Assembly (NCBI GenBank): GCA_036898135.1
Contig: CM072512.1
Span: 44,164,110-44,228,109, forward strand
DNA: 64,000 bases
From: Oncomelania hupensis
Lineage: Eukaryota; Mollusca; Gastropoda; Littorinimorpha; Pomatiopsidae
Direction of reading: 5' to 3'
In this document: positions 44,301-54,092 of the stretch, piece by piece
Position numbering within the stretch: the first letter of the stretch is position 1
Layout of the letters: each line of letters opens with the position of its first letter
Made by a program: the position numbers and the translations under genes
Notes under the pieces: model-generated
The model's database searches: none
The model's input: only the letters and a program-made list of their open reading frames with translations
What the model was told of the DNA's origin: nothing

Positions 44301-47300
44301 TTTAAATTCCCACTGTCGCTGTCTTTCTCATTTGCTCTTTCTCATTCCTGCTCTTTTCTATCAATCTGCTATACTATCGTCTTCTTCGCTAGACCAGTCT
44401 CCTACCTTTTTTCTTGAAAACTCTTCCGGGACAAGACTCCTTGTTTGTGTATGAGGTCTGTTGGATCAGCTTGGGAATATTGGACGCTTTCTGCCAGGTG
44501 GTCACTAGGGCTTCCTATGATGTTATTATTTAGCAATGTAGGCATTTTATATGTATGTGTTTTGAATTGTTGATAATGTATAATGATGTTTGTATTCTAT
44601 TTTGTTTTTGTAAACGGGGGTTCGATAAGTTGGGGTGAAGCCTCAGCCGTCCCCTGGGTGGGATGTCTTTATTGTAAAGTGACTGGCTGGTGGAGAGCTT
44701 TCGGTTTTACCACTAGGGTTGTTTTAGCAGATCTTTTATGCGGATCGGGGGTTGTCCGGTCCTGTTTTGGCTCGGAAGAGTCCGCTGGACCTAAAGCAAT
44801 AATCATGTAATGTAATGTAAAGATGAAAATGCATTTTTTTTTAAAAATTGTACAAGTACTAAATATGGTTTTGGAACATTACCTAATTTTGTACATGGTT
44901 CATTCACTTCTTTTATTGATTTAATTTTCATTGTTTGCTACCTGTAGTTTATTTATTTATTTTGGAAAGGTAGCTTTATAGACAGGTTAATGTTTAGGGG
45001 TCAACTGTGTTTTTCTGTAAGTCTGTTGAAGCTTGTATTGTAAATAGTTTATGCCTTTTTTGTTTTGTTAGTTTTAAGTGATTGGTTGCATTAACTTCAA
45101 ACAAAGTGTTTTCATGCTGGCTAAAGAAAGTCTCTATAATAAAAATTTTAAATGAAGTAACAATAGAAATTAACATGAGATTTTAAAAATGTACTTAATA
45201 ACAAAACAAAAAAATTCAAGCCAGTAGAATCTTAATGAGGTGCACAGTGTGGCTTGTCCCTCAGACCCTTTCCACCTCTCTCTCCCAGTTCATACCACCC
45301 ATCAGATCCCACCCATTGCATTTTAAAGACACTCTTAAAAGTAAAGATGTTTATTTTCTGTCTTTATGGTGTTGCAGGATGTGTGAATGTATTTGCAACA
45401 ACACCTCTCTGGGTAGCCAACACACGCCTCAAACTTCAAGGAGCCAAGCTGCATACCAAGGCATACGACAAAGCCACAGAAAGATACTATGACGGCATCA
45501 TTGGTACGGCTTTGAACCTTTGCAGAGTGCCAAAAATAGATGTTTCCGTTCAGAAAGAACATGTTCAAATGTTTTGCTTGGTGACACTTGCTTGGGTAAA
45601 TTCAATGTGCGTCAAACTCAGAATGGTTAGTGTGGATTGTTCAGCGCTGAACAGAAATGTTATTGTCATTCGCTCTGTTTGGTAGGTTGACGAAATAACT
45701 GAGCTGCTCAGTTGACATGGGTGGATAGACAACCGTCAGTGAGTTAGAAATATACGAATGTGTGTGTGTGTTAGTGTGTGTGTGTGTGTGTGTGTAAAAT
45801 AGGATTGAGATTAATTTTGTGTTGGTTGAGGATGACTAGGCTTTAAAAACCTAATGAAAAGTTGTGTAGCTCATCACAGTTTTGGTATGATCTACAGCTT
45901 GAACATTAGTCTGTGAAACCGTTAGTATAGTGCTGTTTGATGGTGTTGATGATTATTGGGGTCATTCTCTGCTAACATCCATGCTGTATGGTATGCTCAG
46001 TAAAGCAGTTTTGTTTCAGATTGTTTGCAAAAGATTATTCAGAAAGATGGCTTCTGGTCTTTATGGAACGGAACAGCCCCATCCTTGGTCCTTGCAGCAA
46101 ATCCAGCCATACAGTTCATGATTTATGAAGCACTAAAAAGATATTTTCAACGTGCCTATCGCACAGCTGTGAGTTAATCCATTGTTTCTCGCTTATTTCT
46201 AAAAATGTTTTAGCTGTTTAATTTCGTATGTTGATTGTTCTGGCTTGAAAACCTTTCATACTGTCATCCACCAGTGCTTAGATTCATTGATGAAGAGCAT
46301 TTGACCTGTTACACTCCGTTTGATGTTGGTATTTTTCTTTATCAGTATCTGATTCAGCCCCGATGCTTGAATTCCTGATAGTTGTGTAACTCAGATTCGT
46401 TTATTCACACAGCCCGTCCAAACAGCATACAAGTCACAAAGTCGACGTATGAAGTTTTCCACTTTTATTCAGCACACACCAACAACTGCATACAATTCTC
46501 AACTCAACTCAACAACTTTCACAGCAACTCTCCAAATCACTATCAACAACTTTTCTCTCTCAACAGCAACTCGGCACACGATTAAATAACCTCTCTCTCT
46601 TCCGGAAGAATTTCGAATAATGTAGAAATGACGCACTGCCACCAATCGAATAAAAGATCGTCATCACTGACTTACGTCATACATTATTATTTCTCCTTCT
46701 GAAACGACCTCTTGCTTCGACATGTATCGGGAAATTTCTATAGAAAGTAAACACTCAGATCCAGAAACTTCTACAGTAATATCGACCAAAGCAAATTATC
46801 AACGTTATACAAAGCCTCTCCTAACAACAATGCAAACTCAAATCAAAGGTAAATAAACTCCATTATTGAATACTTTACAAAACGAAACGATTAGATCTAT
46901 CTTGCGCGTTTCTGACGTACTACCATTCGCGTTTCAACGTAACATAACCCCCCACTCAAGAAGAAATTTACCCAATTTCTTTCAACAACGTTGAAACGTA
47001 ATGCACAAACAATGTACAGAATTAAAACTTACTTCAGACTGTCTCATTTACTGTCAATGTTCTCAGTTTATATACACAGAGTCCATGTTTTTCATCCGCA
47101 AGTCTTTCTGGATACTGTCAATGTTCACAGTTCATTCACACAAGGTCAATGTTTCTCCACACAGTCAATGTTCTTTCAACCGCAAGGAAACGACGCCCTC
47201 GTCAGTTGCGGTCGTCATCGGCCCAGGGTCAAAGACGATGATCATGTGGGCTTCCCTGGAATCAGTGCGTCCTCCGTTGTCTCCTTCTTCCATTGGATGT

Positions 47301-50300
47301 CCGACGCAGTCGACGTTGTCAGCTCCCAGGATGCATTCGCTGGGTCTCACGGTCAGGTTGGCGTCTGCGGGACGGTGGAACAGCTCCCTCGAGGTCTGCA
47401 GATGCTCCTTCCAGGTCTGGGTGTGGACTTCATGTTCGACCAAAGTCGTAGAGCCTGGGACATCATTGAAGCTATGGGGAAATTCGCCCATAAGGTCCTT
47501 GAGCTCCAACTTTTGACCTTCCGTCAAGCCTGGTCCTAGCTTAACATCATCGATGTCTTCTTTGCTGTGGAAGTCTCCAAGTTCCAACAGTTCTTCGCTG
47601 TCAAAGCTGTCGTCGGTCACGGCTGCTGTTGCTGCATGTACAGCAGGGGTGAGATTTAGCGGTCGCCCGGTCGCCCGAGGCGACTTAAAACCGGCTCGGG
47701 CGACCTCACTTTATAGTTGAGCCAGCCCACCTGGCGACCTAAAAAAAAATAATACTACTTGCAGACTTTTAGAAGCTCGGTCCGAAGCAAGAGCGTTTTT
47801 AGGTCACTGTTCGTCTGCTACGATTATGATGCATACGCGAGGGTTATTTCCCTTTGCCTACTTCCCTTTTGCGCCAAGCGCGCTGTCTGCTTTGTTTGTG
47901 AAAAAAACACTGCTACAAATTACGTGTATTGTCAAGGTGACGGTTGTTGATCCGAAAATGTGGAACTTTATTTCTGGGGTCAACGAACCCCCGCCAAAGA
48001 AGGCGAATTCTAGTTCGGAGAAGAAAGAGCATCACAAAGAGTATGAATCGAAGAGAAAAAGACATTTTCAGACTGCATGGCTGAAACGTTCAGATGGCGA
48101 AGATCGATCTTGGTTCATTTTCGATAAAGAATTTGGTCTAATGCACTGTACACATTGCCGTAAATACGCGATTGTCGGGCTGCCTAAAAACCATGCGGGC
48201 TACCTCACTTTACTTCCTAGCTAGCCCGGCGGGCTAGTTAGTCTCCTGGGTTAAATCTCACCCCTGTACAGTCTCTGATGGCCTTTCCACGTACAGCTTA
48301 AGGAGGTTGGCGTGGTATATCTTGGAATGCTGGCCGACCTTCACCTTGTAGTCGTTGATTCCCACCACGGTCTCCACTTCGTACGGGCCTTTCCACTGCA
48401 TCAGCAACTTATTGTGATCAGTAGGTAGCAGCACCAGCACTTTGTTGCCAGGTTTGAACTTCCTGTTCACAGCCCTACGGTCATAGTAGTGCTTTCCACA
48501 GTCTTGGGACTTCTTCAGGTTTTCTCTGGCTATCTCGAGAGTCTGCTCCAGCTTCTCTCGTAGCTCAAACACGTACTGGTAGCTGTTCTTCACCTCTGGG
48601 GTGTCTACTTCTTTCGTCCACAGTTCTTTTAGGATGTGCATCGGCCCTCGGATGGTTCTTCCGTACAGCAGCTCGAACGGAGAAAAGCCGGTGGACTCCT
48701 GTGGTACTTCTCTGTAGGCGAAAAGTAGGGCATTGATGTAGCGATGCCATTGTCTGGGCTGCTCGCTGCACAGTTTCTTCAGGGTGGACTTCAGCGTAGC
48801 ATTGAACTTCTCGACAAGCCCGTTGCACATTGGATGGTAGGGTGTCGTAGTTAAATGCCGGATGCTCAGCAGTCTGTTGACCTCCTTCATGCAGTCAGAG
48901 ACGAACTGCGTCCCGAGGTCTGTCAGGATTTCTTCAGGCACTCCAAGTCTACTGAACATGTCCACCAGTGCCTCTGCAACAGTTTCAGTGTCAATCTTCT
49001 TCAGAGGCACTGCTTCTGGGTACCGAGTCGCATAGTCCACTATAGTCAGTACCCACCGATGACCTTCTTCACTCGGAGGTCTTATTTCGCCGACTAAGTC
49101 TAAGGCCACCCTCTTGAAAGGTCGGTCGATCAAAGGCATTCTCTGCATAGGCACTTTAGGGACCCTTCCTCGAGGTATGGTCTTCTGGCAAATGTCACAT
49201 GATCGGCAGAAACGGCTGACGTCCGCATGAAGTCCTGGCCAGTAGAATACCGCCTGGATTCTATCCGACGTCTTCTTGATACCTAGGTGACCTCCCATGA
49301 TTGAGTCATGCGCTACTTCCATCACCTGGCGCCTTAGGGGTAACGGTACCAAGACTTGACGTAGTGGTTTCCCTCCGTTGACCCTCGGGTGCTGGAAGAT
49401 TCGGTACAGGATCTTGGCCTTCACCTCGAAATAGACCGTACCACTGCCTTTGGTCACGTGGTCTTGGCGGTTCCTGTACTTGTTTAAAGTACTATCAGCT
49501 TCCTGGAGCTGGATCAGCTTATCTCTGTCCACGATGGCAGCTTTAGAGTTGTCGGCGACCTTCAGTGGCGTAGACGTCTTGTCTCTCTTGGCCTGGGCCC
49601 TGGTTGTAACGGCACCGACGATCTCTGGTCGGCAGGGCTGAGCCGGAGTAGCCACATTATCCCGTAGCAGCTCTGTAAGGTCTCCATCGGGAAACGGCAA
49701 TGGATCCTCCTCTACAACTTCGACACGTTGGGTTGAGGCAGGACTCCACTCTGGATCGGGGTCGTCGGGTCGTCTCGCGCCGTCGATGTTCCCGATCATC
49801 AAATCGTATAGCGGCTTCTTCAGGCAAACCGCTTCTACTTCGCCTATGTAGAAAGGGGTGTTGACATGAATCTTCGCAACTGGCGCTCTCACACATTTGC
49901 TGTCGGCCATGAGTGTCCATTTAGAATCGCCAGTGAATTGTTCTTTAGCGATTAGGTCTTCTCTGACGATGACCCCACTACAGCCAGAGTCTCTTAAGAC
50001 AGTCACTTCATGATTTCCGACGCGTCCCTTTGAAACAGGCATGTTCTGGACGGTCACAGCTGCGCTGGCGACGACGGGGATGGATTTTCCGTTGGCAAGA
50101 AGAAGTTGGCCATCGGTCATGCACTCTTGCACGTCCGCAGGGGTAGCTGTGCGCTCGGTCTCACTCGGAAGAATGACGCTCCCGCCGCACACCTGATGGT
50201 CAGATCTACTGGTTTGCCGTTGATTGGAAAACCGCCTCTGCCGGTTGCCCGCCGCTGCGTTGTCCGTACTGCTCCGCTGTCCGCTACTTTTGTTTTGAGG

Positions 50301-53300
50301 ACAGTTAGAAGCTCTGTGGTCTGTAGCGTTGCAGGTGAAACAGCCCATTGAATGCCCTTCCCTGGGAGGAGGCGTGGAGTCTGTCTGTCTCTGGCTCGTC
50401 TGGCTTCCCTGGATCTGGTTCACATGGTTTCCAGTCTTCTGAAAATGTTTCGTCGCGCTGGGTGGCCCCAGGGTTTTCCCATGAGCGATGAGATATCTTT
50501 CAGCAGCCTCAGTCACATCTTTAAGCGTCTGCAGCTTTTGTTCTTCTAAGTGGGTCGCTAGGTCCTTGTGACAGGCATTGAGAAATTGTTCTTTCACAAT
50601 CAGGTCATGGAGACTGTCGTAAGACTTCATTTCGCCTGATAACTCCACCCACTTGTGTAGATATGACGACAGGCGCTCCACAAACTGCTTTGGCGTCTCG
50701 TCTGACTTAGGCCGGCATTCACGGAAGCGTTTACGGTAGCCCTTCTCCGTAAAGTTGTAGCACTGCAATAGGGCCTCTTTCAAGACGTCGTAGTCTTTAG
50801 CGTCATCGTCCGACAATCTGGTGTAGACGTCGAGTGCTTGCCCCGTCAGAAGTGCACTTAGTCGAATCGCCCAGTCTTGAGGTTGCCAGTTAGAGCTTTT
50901 GGCAAACCTTTCAAATCTCGCCAAATAACTGTCGATCTGGTCCTTCCCGTCGACGAAGGCTGGCAATTTTGGAGCCTTGTTGTCACTGATAACTTGTGGC
51001 GCATGCTGCTGTTGTTGGATACGCGCCAACTCTAGCTGGTACTGACGATCAGCTTCTAATCGTCTCTCTTCCATCTCTCTTTCTTGACGCCATATTCTCT
51101 CCTGGAATTTGAGGTACTCCGTCAGCTGTTTGCCTTTTAGATTTAGTTCAACCCCTTTCTGCCAGAGGTCCGCCATCTTGATGCTTTTCTGGAAAGTTCT
51201 TTTCTGGAAAGTTCTTTTCTGGAAAGTTCTTGACTGTAGAGTTCTTTTTTTCTGGAAAGTTCTTGACTGTGCTGTACCTTTCTAGACTGTTCTAGAACAG
51301 CACGCTTTCTGCAGTAGCGCTGATGCTTGCCACTAGTCGCCTTCGCTGACGCAGGCCCCGCTGTCCTCGTCGTATGCTACGCTGCACCACGCTGGTGTTG
51401 ATGTATACGCTCCTGTGCTGAAGTAGACGCGACGTCCGCTCGCCGCTCTCTGTAACACTGGCGATGTAGCTCCGAGACTGTCCCTCGACGTAGTCCTGCG
51501 GCAGCCACGTAGTCCTGATCTGTTGTTCGCTCACGAAGCAACTCTTCAGCGACCACACGCCCTTGCAGTCAACCCGAACCTATCGGTGATGTAGTCCCAG
51601 TATGTTGGCCCCTCTCGACGCAACTCGTTGGCGGCTACCCTCGATGACTGCCTCTCGTAACGTTGACTCGCTTGTTGTAGCAGTTGAACCCTTGGCTATG
51701 GCGTGAATCCCGGCTTGGCCCCCAAAATGTTACACTCCGTTTGATGTTGGTATTTTTCTTTATCAGTATCTGATTCAGCCCCGATGCTTGAATTCCTGAT
51801 AGTTGTGTAACTCAGATTCGTTTATTCACACAGCCCGTCCAAACAGCATACAAGTCACAAAGTCGACGTATGAAGTTTTCCACTTTTATTCAGCACACAC
51901 CAACAACTGCATACAATTCTCAACTCAACTCAACAACTTTCACAGCAACTCTCCAAATCACTATCAACAACTTTTCTCTCTCAACAGCAACTCGGCACAC
52001 GATTAAATAACCTCTCTCTCTTCCGGAAGAATTTCGAATAATGTAGAAATGACGCACTGCCACCAATCGAATAAAAGATCGTCATCACTGACTTACGTCA
52101 TACATTATTATTTCTCCTTCTGAAACGACCTCTTGCTTCGACATGTATCGGGAAATTTCTATAGAAAGTAAACACTCAGATCCAGAAACTTCTACAGTAA
52201 TATCGACCAAAGCAAATTATCAACGTTATACAAAGCCTCTCCTAACAACAATGCAAACTCAAATCAAAGGTAAATAAACTCCATTATTGAATACTTTACA
52301 AAACGAAACGATTAGATCTATCTTGCGCGTTTCTGACGTACTACCATTCGCGTTTCAACGTAACATGACCTTTGTAGATTGATGTATGTTTAATAGTGTC
52401 AGACACCAAAGGCTTGATGATGTACAATGTTATTTACCCAGGTTTTCAAGGGTGGCACTGTTTGTCAGTATTGGTAAGGCAGAAAGAACACAAGCCAACA
52501 ATTAGGAGTTTGACACAAGCCAACAATCAGGAATTTGCAAAACAATGTGGTTGCTACAAATGCCAGTACCTCAATTATTCAGTTTATAACTAGAAGATAT
52601 TTGGCCATGCTGTTCAAAATTACATATAGCCCACTTCTACATTTTTTGCCAGAATTTTGTATGAAGAAAATATATTGATTTAACTTCTTTGCAGGAACTG
52701 AGTGGTTTTCTGTACTTTGTCATCGGTGCAATTGCAAAAGCTATAGCAACCATTGTGACATACCCATTGCAAGTTATACAAAGTCGACTGAGGGTAATGT
52801 TTTCTTTAGTGTGTTATTTTTCTTCAAAGTAATGTTTAAATCCCTAGTAAAAGCAATGTTTCTTTTCAATATTGAACAGAACTTCCAGAGTAAATGACAG
52901 TTGCATTGAAAGATAATAACTGACCTCTTTCATCTGTTGTTAAAGTCATAATTTCCCCAGTAAATCCAGTGATGTCTGTTCTGAGGTTTTGTTTTAGTTT
53001 TGCTTTTACTAATTCTTTCCAGGCCGGTTTTGCAAAGAAAGAAACAACCCAGTCATTGCTACAGAATCTACTACATCTCGTCAAGTAAGCATACCCTTTT
53101 TTAATTGCAATAGAAAATACTTTAACCTTTTGTGGGTTTTTTTAATAGATGTTCTTTCCATTTGCAAAACCTAGAACAGGTACTGAGCAAGGACATTTGC
53201 TTAAAATTGCAAACGAGAGACACTGCTACTGTGCATGTGAAGATCTGATAATTTTAAGTCTGCTTATATTCAGTAGCACTTTTTTCCCAGCCCTGCTATA

Positions 53301-53803
53301 TAGCCATCATTCCTTGCCTTTCTTGGGGAAAAAAACAAAACAAAGAAACCAACTAAGAAAACAGTGTTATCTATTTTTCAAAGATTGAATGTATTCAGGC
53401 TGATACTAGTTGAATGTATTCAGCCTGACTCTAGGTTATCAGATGCTTTATATCAACCAATCTTTATAAAGCAACAAAACCTTAGATCAGAGTGCTGTAT
53501 GTCTTATTTGGTCCTTGTAAGTGCTCATTAACAATTGGGAACACCACTTTGACAGTGGGGGGAAACAGCTCTTGATTCATATTTTTAAAATGTTTGTTTA
53601 TTCCTTTCAGTGTTCTGTGTATAGTGTAATTCATTGTTATTTTCTTGTTCAGGACTCAAGGTGTGGGGTCTCTGTACAAGGGCATGGAAGCCAAACTTTT
53701 TCAGACTGTGCTGACTGCTGCTCTCATGTTCGTAGCCTATGAGAAAATTGCTGCCGTCACGTTTAGGTTGATGGGTCTACAGCCCCCTCCGCCGAAACAT
53801 TAA
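39077..53803 (+). CDS. SLC25A17: SLC25A17 / PMP34, peroxisomal cofactor carrier
   Basis: Exons: 39077-39136, 39734-39794, 40610-40676, 41077-41228 (or 43754-43911), 45378-45503, 46020-46168, 52695-52793, 53023-53084, 53653-53803. The joined frame gives 308 aa (310 with the alternative exon), the length of vertebrate PMP34. Starting at 38942 would add 45 aa with no family match, so 39077 (AAG ATG G context) is preferred. This carrier moves CoA, FAD and NAD-type cofactors across the peroxisomal membrane. Visible features are [13 protein letters not shown], the three carrier signatures [25 protein letters not shown] and [11 protein letters not shown], and [20 protein letters not shown] near the end. 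Introns hold an RTE LINE, an R1 retroposon and a gypsy element. Confidence 0.94.
39226..39498. mobile_element. Short TIR-like repeat, copy 2
   Basis: Same family as 37837-38046, in the same orientation. It starts TAAGGCCCTCC and ends GGTGGCCTAAG, which are roughly inverted. It lies in SLC25A17 intron 1. Confidence 0.45.
39795..41076. other. SLC25A17 introns 2-3
   Basis: No element or gene apart from exon 40610-40676. There is a CA-rich stretch near 40370-40520 (ACACAC units). AT-rich elsewhere. Confidence 0.5.
41077..41228 (+). CDS. SLC25A17: SLC25A17 alternative exon 4A
   Basis: 152 bp, acceptor TTGCAG, donor GTGCTT (weak). It is entered with 2 codon bases carried over and leaves 1. It encodes [20 protein letters not shown], then YFYTFNSLK and a short matrix loop ending LSFAFLSG. 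It is the closer match to vertebrate PMP34 (GWFP and [14 protein letters not shown] are conserved) but has Leu where the carrier [FWY][RK]G motif expects Arg/Lys (YLG). It encodes most of transmembrane helix 2. Confidence 0.88.
41498..43069 (+). mobile_element. RTE LINE, 5'-truncated (copy D)
   Basis: Flanked by a 10-bp perfect target duplication ATTTTTATCA (41488-41497, 43070-43079). The RT frame is open at 41512-42258, then a frameshift near 42140-42170 passes to 42012-42839. The active-site region reads RFTDDIDG where copy C has RFADD. It ends in GGATA repeats. It sits between the two alternative exons of SLC25A17 and carries its own insertion at 42819-42948. Confidence 0.88.
42819..42948 (-). 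mobile_element. 130-bp retroposed 3' end inside the RTE copy
   Basis: Interrupts the RTE sequence between ...GGACTGGT and TTGACACTGAGC, with TGGT repeated on both sides (42815-42818, 42949-42952). Read on the minus strand it ends GAATAAAGAATCTTATGTC with a repeated TATGTCT tail, like a LINE or SINE 3' end. It is younger than the RTE insertion. Confidence 0.6.
43754..43911 (+). CDS. SLC25A17: SLC25A17 alternative exon 4B
   Basis: 158 bp, acceptor TTTGCTAG, donor GTAGTG. Entry and exit phases are identical to exon 4A. It encodes [20 protein letters not shown], then [10 protein letters not shown] and a loop ending [10 protein letters not shown], aligning residue for residue with 4A apart from two extra loop residues. 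It keeps the canonical YRG motif. Joining 4A to 4B shifts the frame into a stop, so they should be used one at a time. It diverges from 4A at the helix 2 face, where substrate contacts lie. Confidence 0.8.
44237..44818 (+). mobile_element. R1 retroposon, copy 3 (complete, with target duplication)
   Basis: 582 bp, flanked by an 11-bp perfect duplication AAAGATGAAAA (44226-44236, 44819-44829). The 5' part is G/C rich (TTTGGGGTGCCGGGGG), followed by TATAAATAG at about 44264. The 3' part ends GCTGGACCTAAAGCAATAAT, then ATGTA repeats. The long duplication and simple tail indicate target-primed reverse transcription. No A/B boxes and no long ORF are seen, so it is neither a standard tRNA SINE nor an autonomous LINE. 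Confidence 0.75.
44830..45377. other. SLC25A17 intron, no element recognised
   Basis: AT-rich intron sequence. Likewise, 43080-43753 and 45504-46019 show nothing beyond a TG/GT run at about 45760-45796. Confidence 0.5.
46307..46944 (-). repeat. Gypsy 3' LTR
   Basis: 638 bp, TGTTAC...GTAACA ends on both strands. In sense it contains GCTGAATAAAAG (polyadenylation-type) and TTCCGG/CGAA blocks. Same length as the 5' LTR and no difference was noticed by eye. Confidence 0.92.
46945..46960 (-). other. Polypurine tract
   Basis: In sense CTTGAGTGGGGGGTTA directly abuts the 3' LTR, the expected plus-strand primer position. Confidence 0.6.
47165..47620 (-). pseudogene. Gypsy reverse transcriptase remnant
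   Basis: The 151-codon frame holds the RT entry region ([16 protein letters not shown], then [15 protein letters not shown]). It jumps directly to a later RT segment ([33 protein letters not shown]). The palm with the YxDD catalytic motif, the thumb continuation and RNase H are lost. The jump occurs at a VEH/EVH sequence, consistent with deletion at a short homology. The frame would be continuous with the upstream integrase ORF but for the insertion at 47644-48266. Confidence 0.7.
47644..48266. mobile_element. hAT-like TIR element inserted in the gypsy element
   Basis: 15-bp inverted ends CAGGGGTGAGATTTA; TACAG directly outside both (47639-47643 and 48267-48271, within a repeated TGTACAG). 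About 623 bp. On the + strand, 47960-48220 encodes [30 protein letters not shown], an N-terminal zinc-finger segment of hAT-type transposases (TTF-like). The catalytic domain is absent. It separates gypsy integrase from the RT remnant and is therefore younger than the gypsy insertion or its source copy. Confidence 0.75.
48258..51176 (-). CDS. Gypsy Gag-protease-integrase polyprotein
   Basis: 972 aa, no internal stop. Residues about 1-60 are charged coiled coil. Gag core follows ([24 protein letters not shown]), then a CCHC knuckle [14 protein letters not shown]. The protease active site is [12 protein letters not shown]. After a linker without RT comes the integrase HHCC domain ([17 protein letters not shown]) and the core with Asp in VALDLVGE, Asp in LTDLGTQF and Glu in [13 protein letters not shown]-terminal [13 protein letters not shown] and [12 protein letters not shown] segment resembles the Gypsy-type integrase tail. 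The last few codons and the stop lie in the end of the inserted hAT-like element. Confidence 0.88.
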   Translation of the reverse strand: MADLWQKGVELNLKGKQLTEYLKFQERIWRQEREMEERRLEADRQYQLELARIQQQQHAPQVISDNKAPKLPAFVDGKDQIDSYLARFERFAKSSNWQPQDWAIRLSALLTGQALDVYTRLSDDDAKDYDVLKEALLQCYNFTEKGYRKRFRECRPKSDETPKQFVERLSSYLHKWVELSGEMKSYDSLHDLIVKEQFLNACHKDLATHLEEQKLQTLKDVTEAAERYLIAHGKTLGPPSATKHFQKTGNHVNQIQGSQTSQRQTDSTPPPREGHSMGCFTCNATDHRASNCPQNKSSGQRSSTDNAAAGNRQRRFSNQRQTSRSDHQVCGGSVILPSETERTATPADVQECMTDGQLLLANGKSIPVVASAAVTVQNMPVSKGRVGNHEVTVLRDSGCSGVIVREDLIAKEQFTGDSKWTLMADSKCVRAPVAKIHVNTPFYIGEVEAVCLKKPLYDLMIGNIDGARRPDDPDPEWSPASTQRVEVVEEDPLPFPDGDLTELLRDNVATPAQPCRPEIVGAVTTRAQAKRDKTSTPLKVADNSKAAIVDRDKLIQLQEADSTLNKYRNRQDHVTKGSGTVYFEVKAKILYRIFQHPRVNGGKPLRQVLVPLPLRRQVMEVAHDSIMGGHLGIKKTSDRIQAVFYWPGLHADVSRFCRSCDICQKTIPRGRVPKVPMQRMPLIDRPFKRVALDLVGEIRPPSEEGHRWVLTIVDYATRYPEAVPLKKIDTETVAEALVDMFSRLGVPEEILTDLGTQFVSDCMKEVNRLLSIRHLTTTPYHPMCNGLVEKFNATLKSTLKKLCSEQPRQWHRYINALLFAYREVPQESTGFSPFELLYGRTIRGPMHILKELWTKEVDTPEVKNSYQYVFELREKLEQTLEIARENLKKSQDCGKHYYDRRAVNRKFKPGNKVLVLLPTDHNKLLMQWKGPYEVETVVGINDYKVKVGQHSKIYHANLLKLYVERPSETVQG
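51187..51297. promoter_or_regulatory. Array of heat-shock-element-type repeats in the gypsy leader
   Basis: Four perfect TTCnnGAAnnTTC motifs (each TTCTGGAAAGTTC) at 51187-51199, 51202-51214, 51217-51229 and 51250-51262. A fifth block TTCTAGACTGTTCTAGAA at 51280-51297 has one mismatch in four units. They lie between the 5' LTR and the Gag ATG at 51176. Confidence 0.6.
51728..52365 (-). repeat. Gypsy 5' LTR
   Basis: 638 bp, the same length and apparently the same sequence as the 3' LTR, pointing to recent insertion. The next base outside is the TGACC target duplication. Confidence 0.92.
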
Positions 53804-54092
53804 TGACTGTTTATGCTTGTCATGACAAACATCTCACTTTTGTTGTTGTAATTTTGTCACCTTTGTTGTTTTTGTCCTGCCTTAAAGGAAAATCTCAGTT
53901 AACTTTTTTTTTTCTTTTTTTTTTCCTGTGGGTTGAAGGAGAGGGAGGGTAGGGAGTTGTCTTGTGTCTTGGCTAAACTTCTTAGTTCTTCCCTTTTACT
54001 TTATTTTATTTTTGTAAAAAAATATGATGTTATGATAGAGAAGGCTCATACGTTTTTCTGTGGTTTGTTTCAATTGTTTTTATCGTTTATTT
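53804..54092 (+). other. SLC25A17 3' UTR
   Basis: T-rich sequence following the stop. The first AATAAA seen downstream is at about 54289-54294, inside a SINE, so the transcript may end within the SINE. Confidence 0.4.

Larger units (their letters stand above)
46307..52365 (-). mobile_element. Ty3/gypsy retrotransposon, internally deleted in RT, young
   Basis: 6,059 bp, flanked by a perfect 5-bp target duplication TGACC (46302-46306, 52366-52370). The two LTRs are each 638 bp and appear identical. Order on the minus strand: LTR, primer-binding-like TGGGGGCCAAGCCGGGA beginning 2-3 bases inside the LTR edge, leader with heat-shock-type repeats, Gag-protease-integrase ORF, RT remnant, purine-rich GAGTGGGGGG, LTR. 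Integrase precedes RT, as in Gmr1-like elements. Most of RT and all RNase H are missing, so it depends on a helper. It is inserted in SLC25A17 intron 6, antisense to the gene. Confidence 0.9.

Noticed and set aside
47001..47539. Plus-strand frames of 171-182 codons over the gypsy RT remnant
   Set aside because: Antisense to the RT remnant and LTR edge, with no domain of their own.
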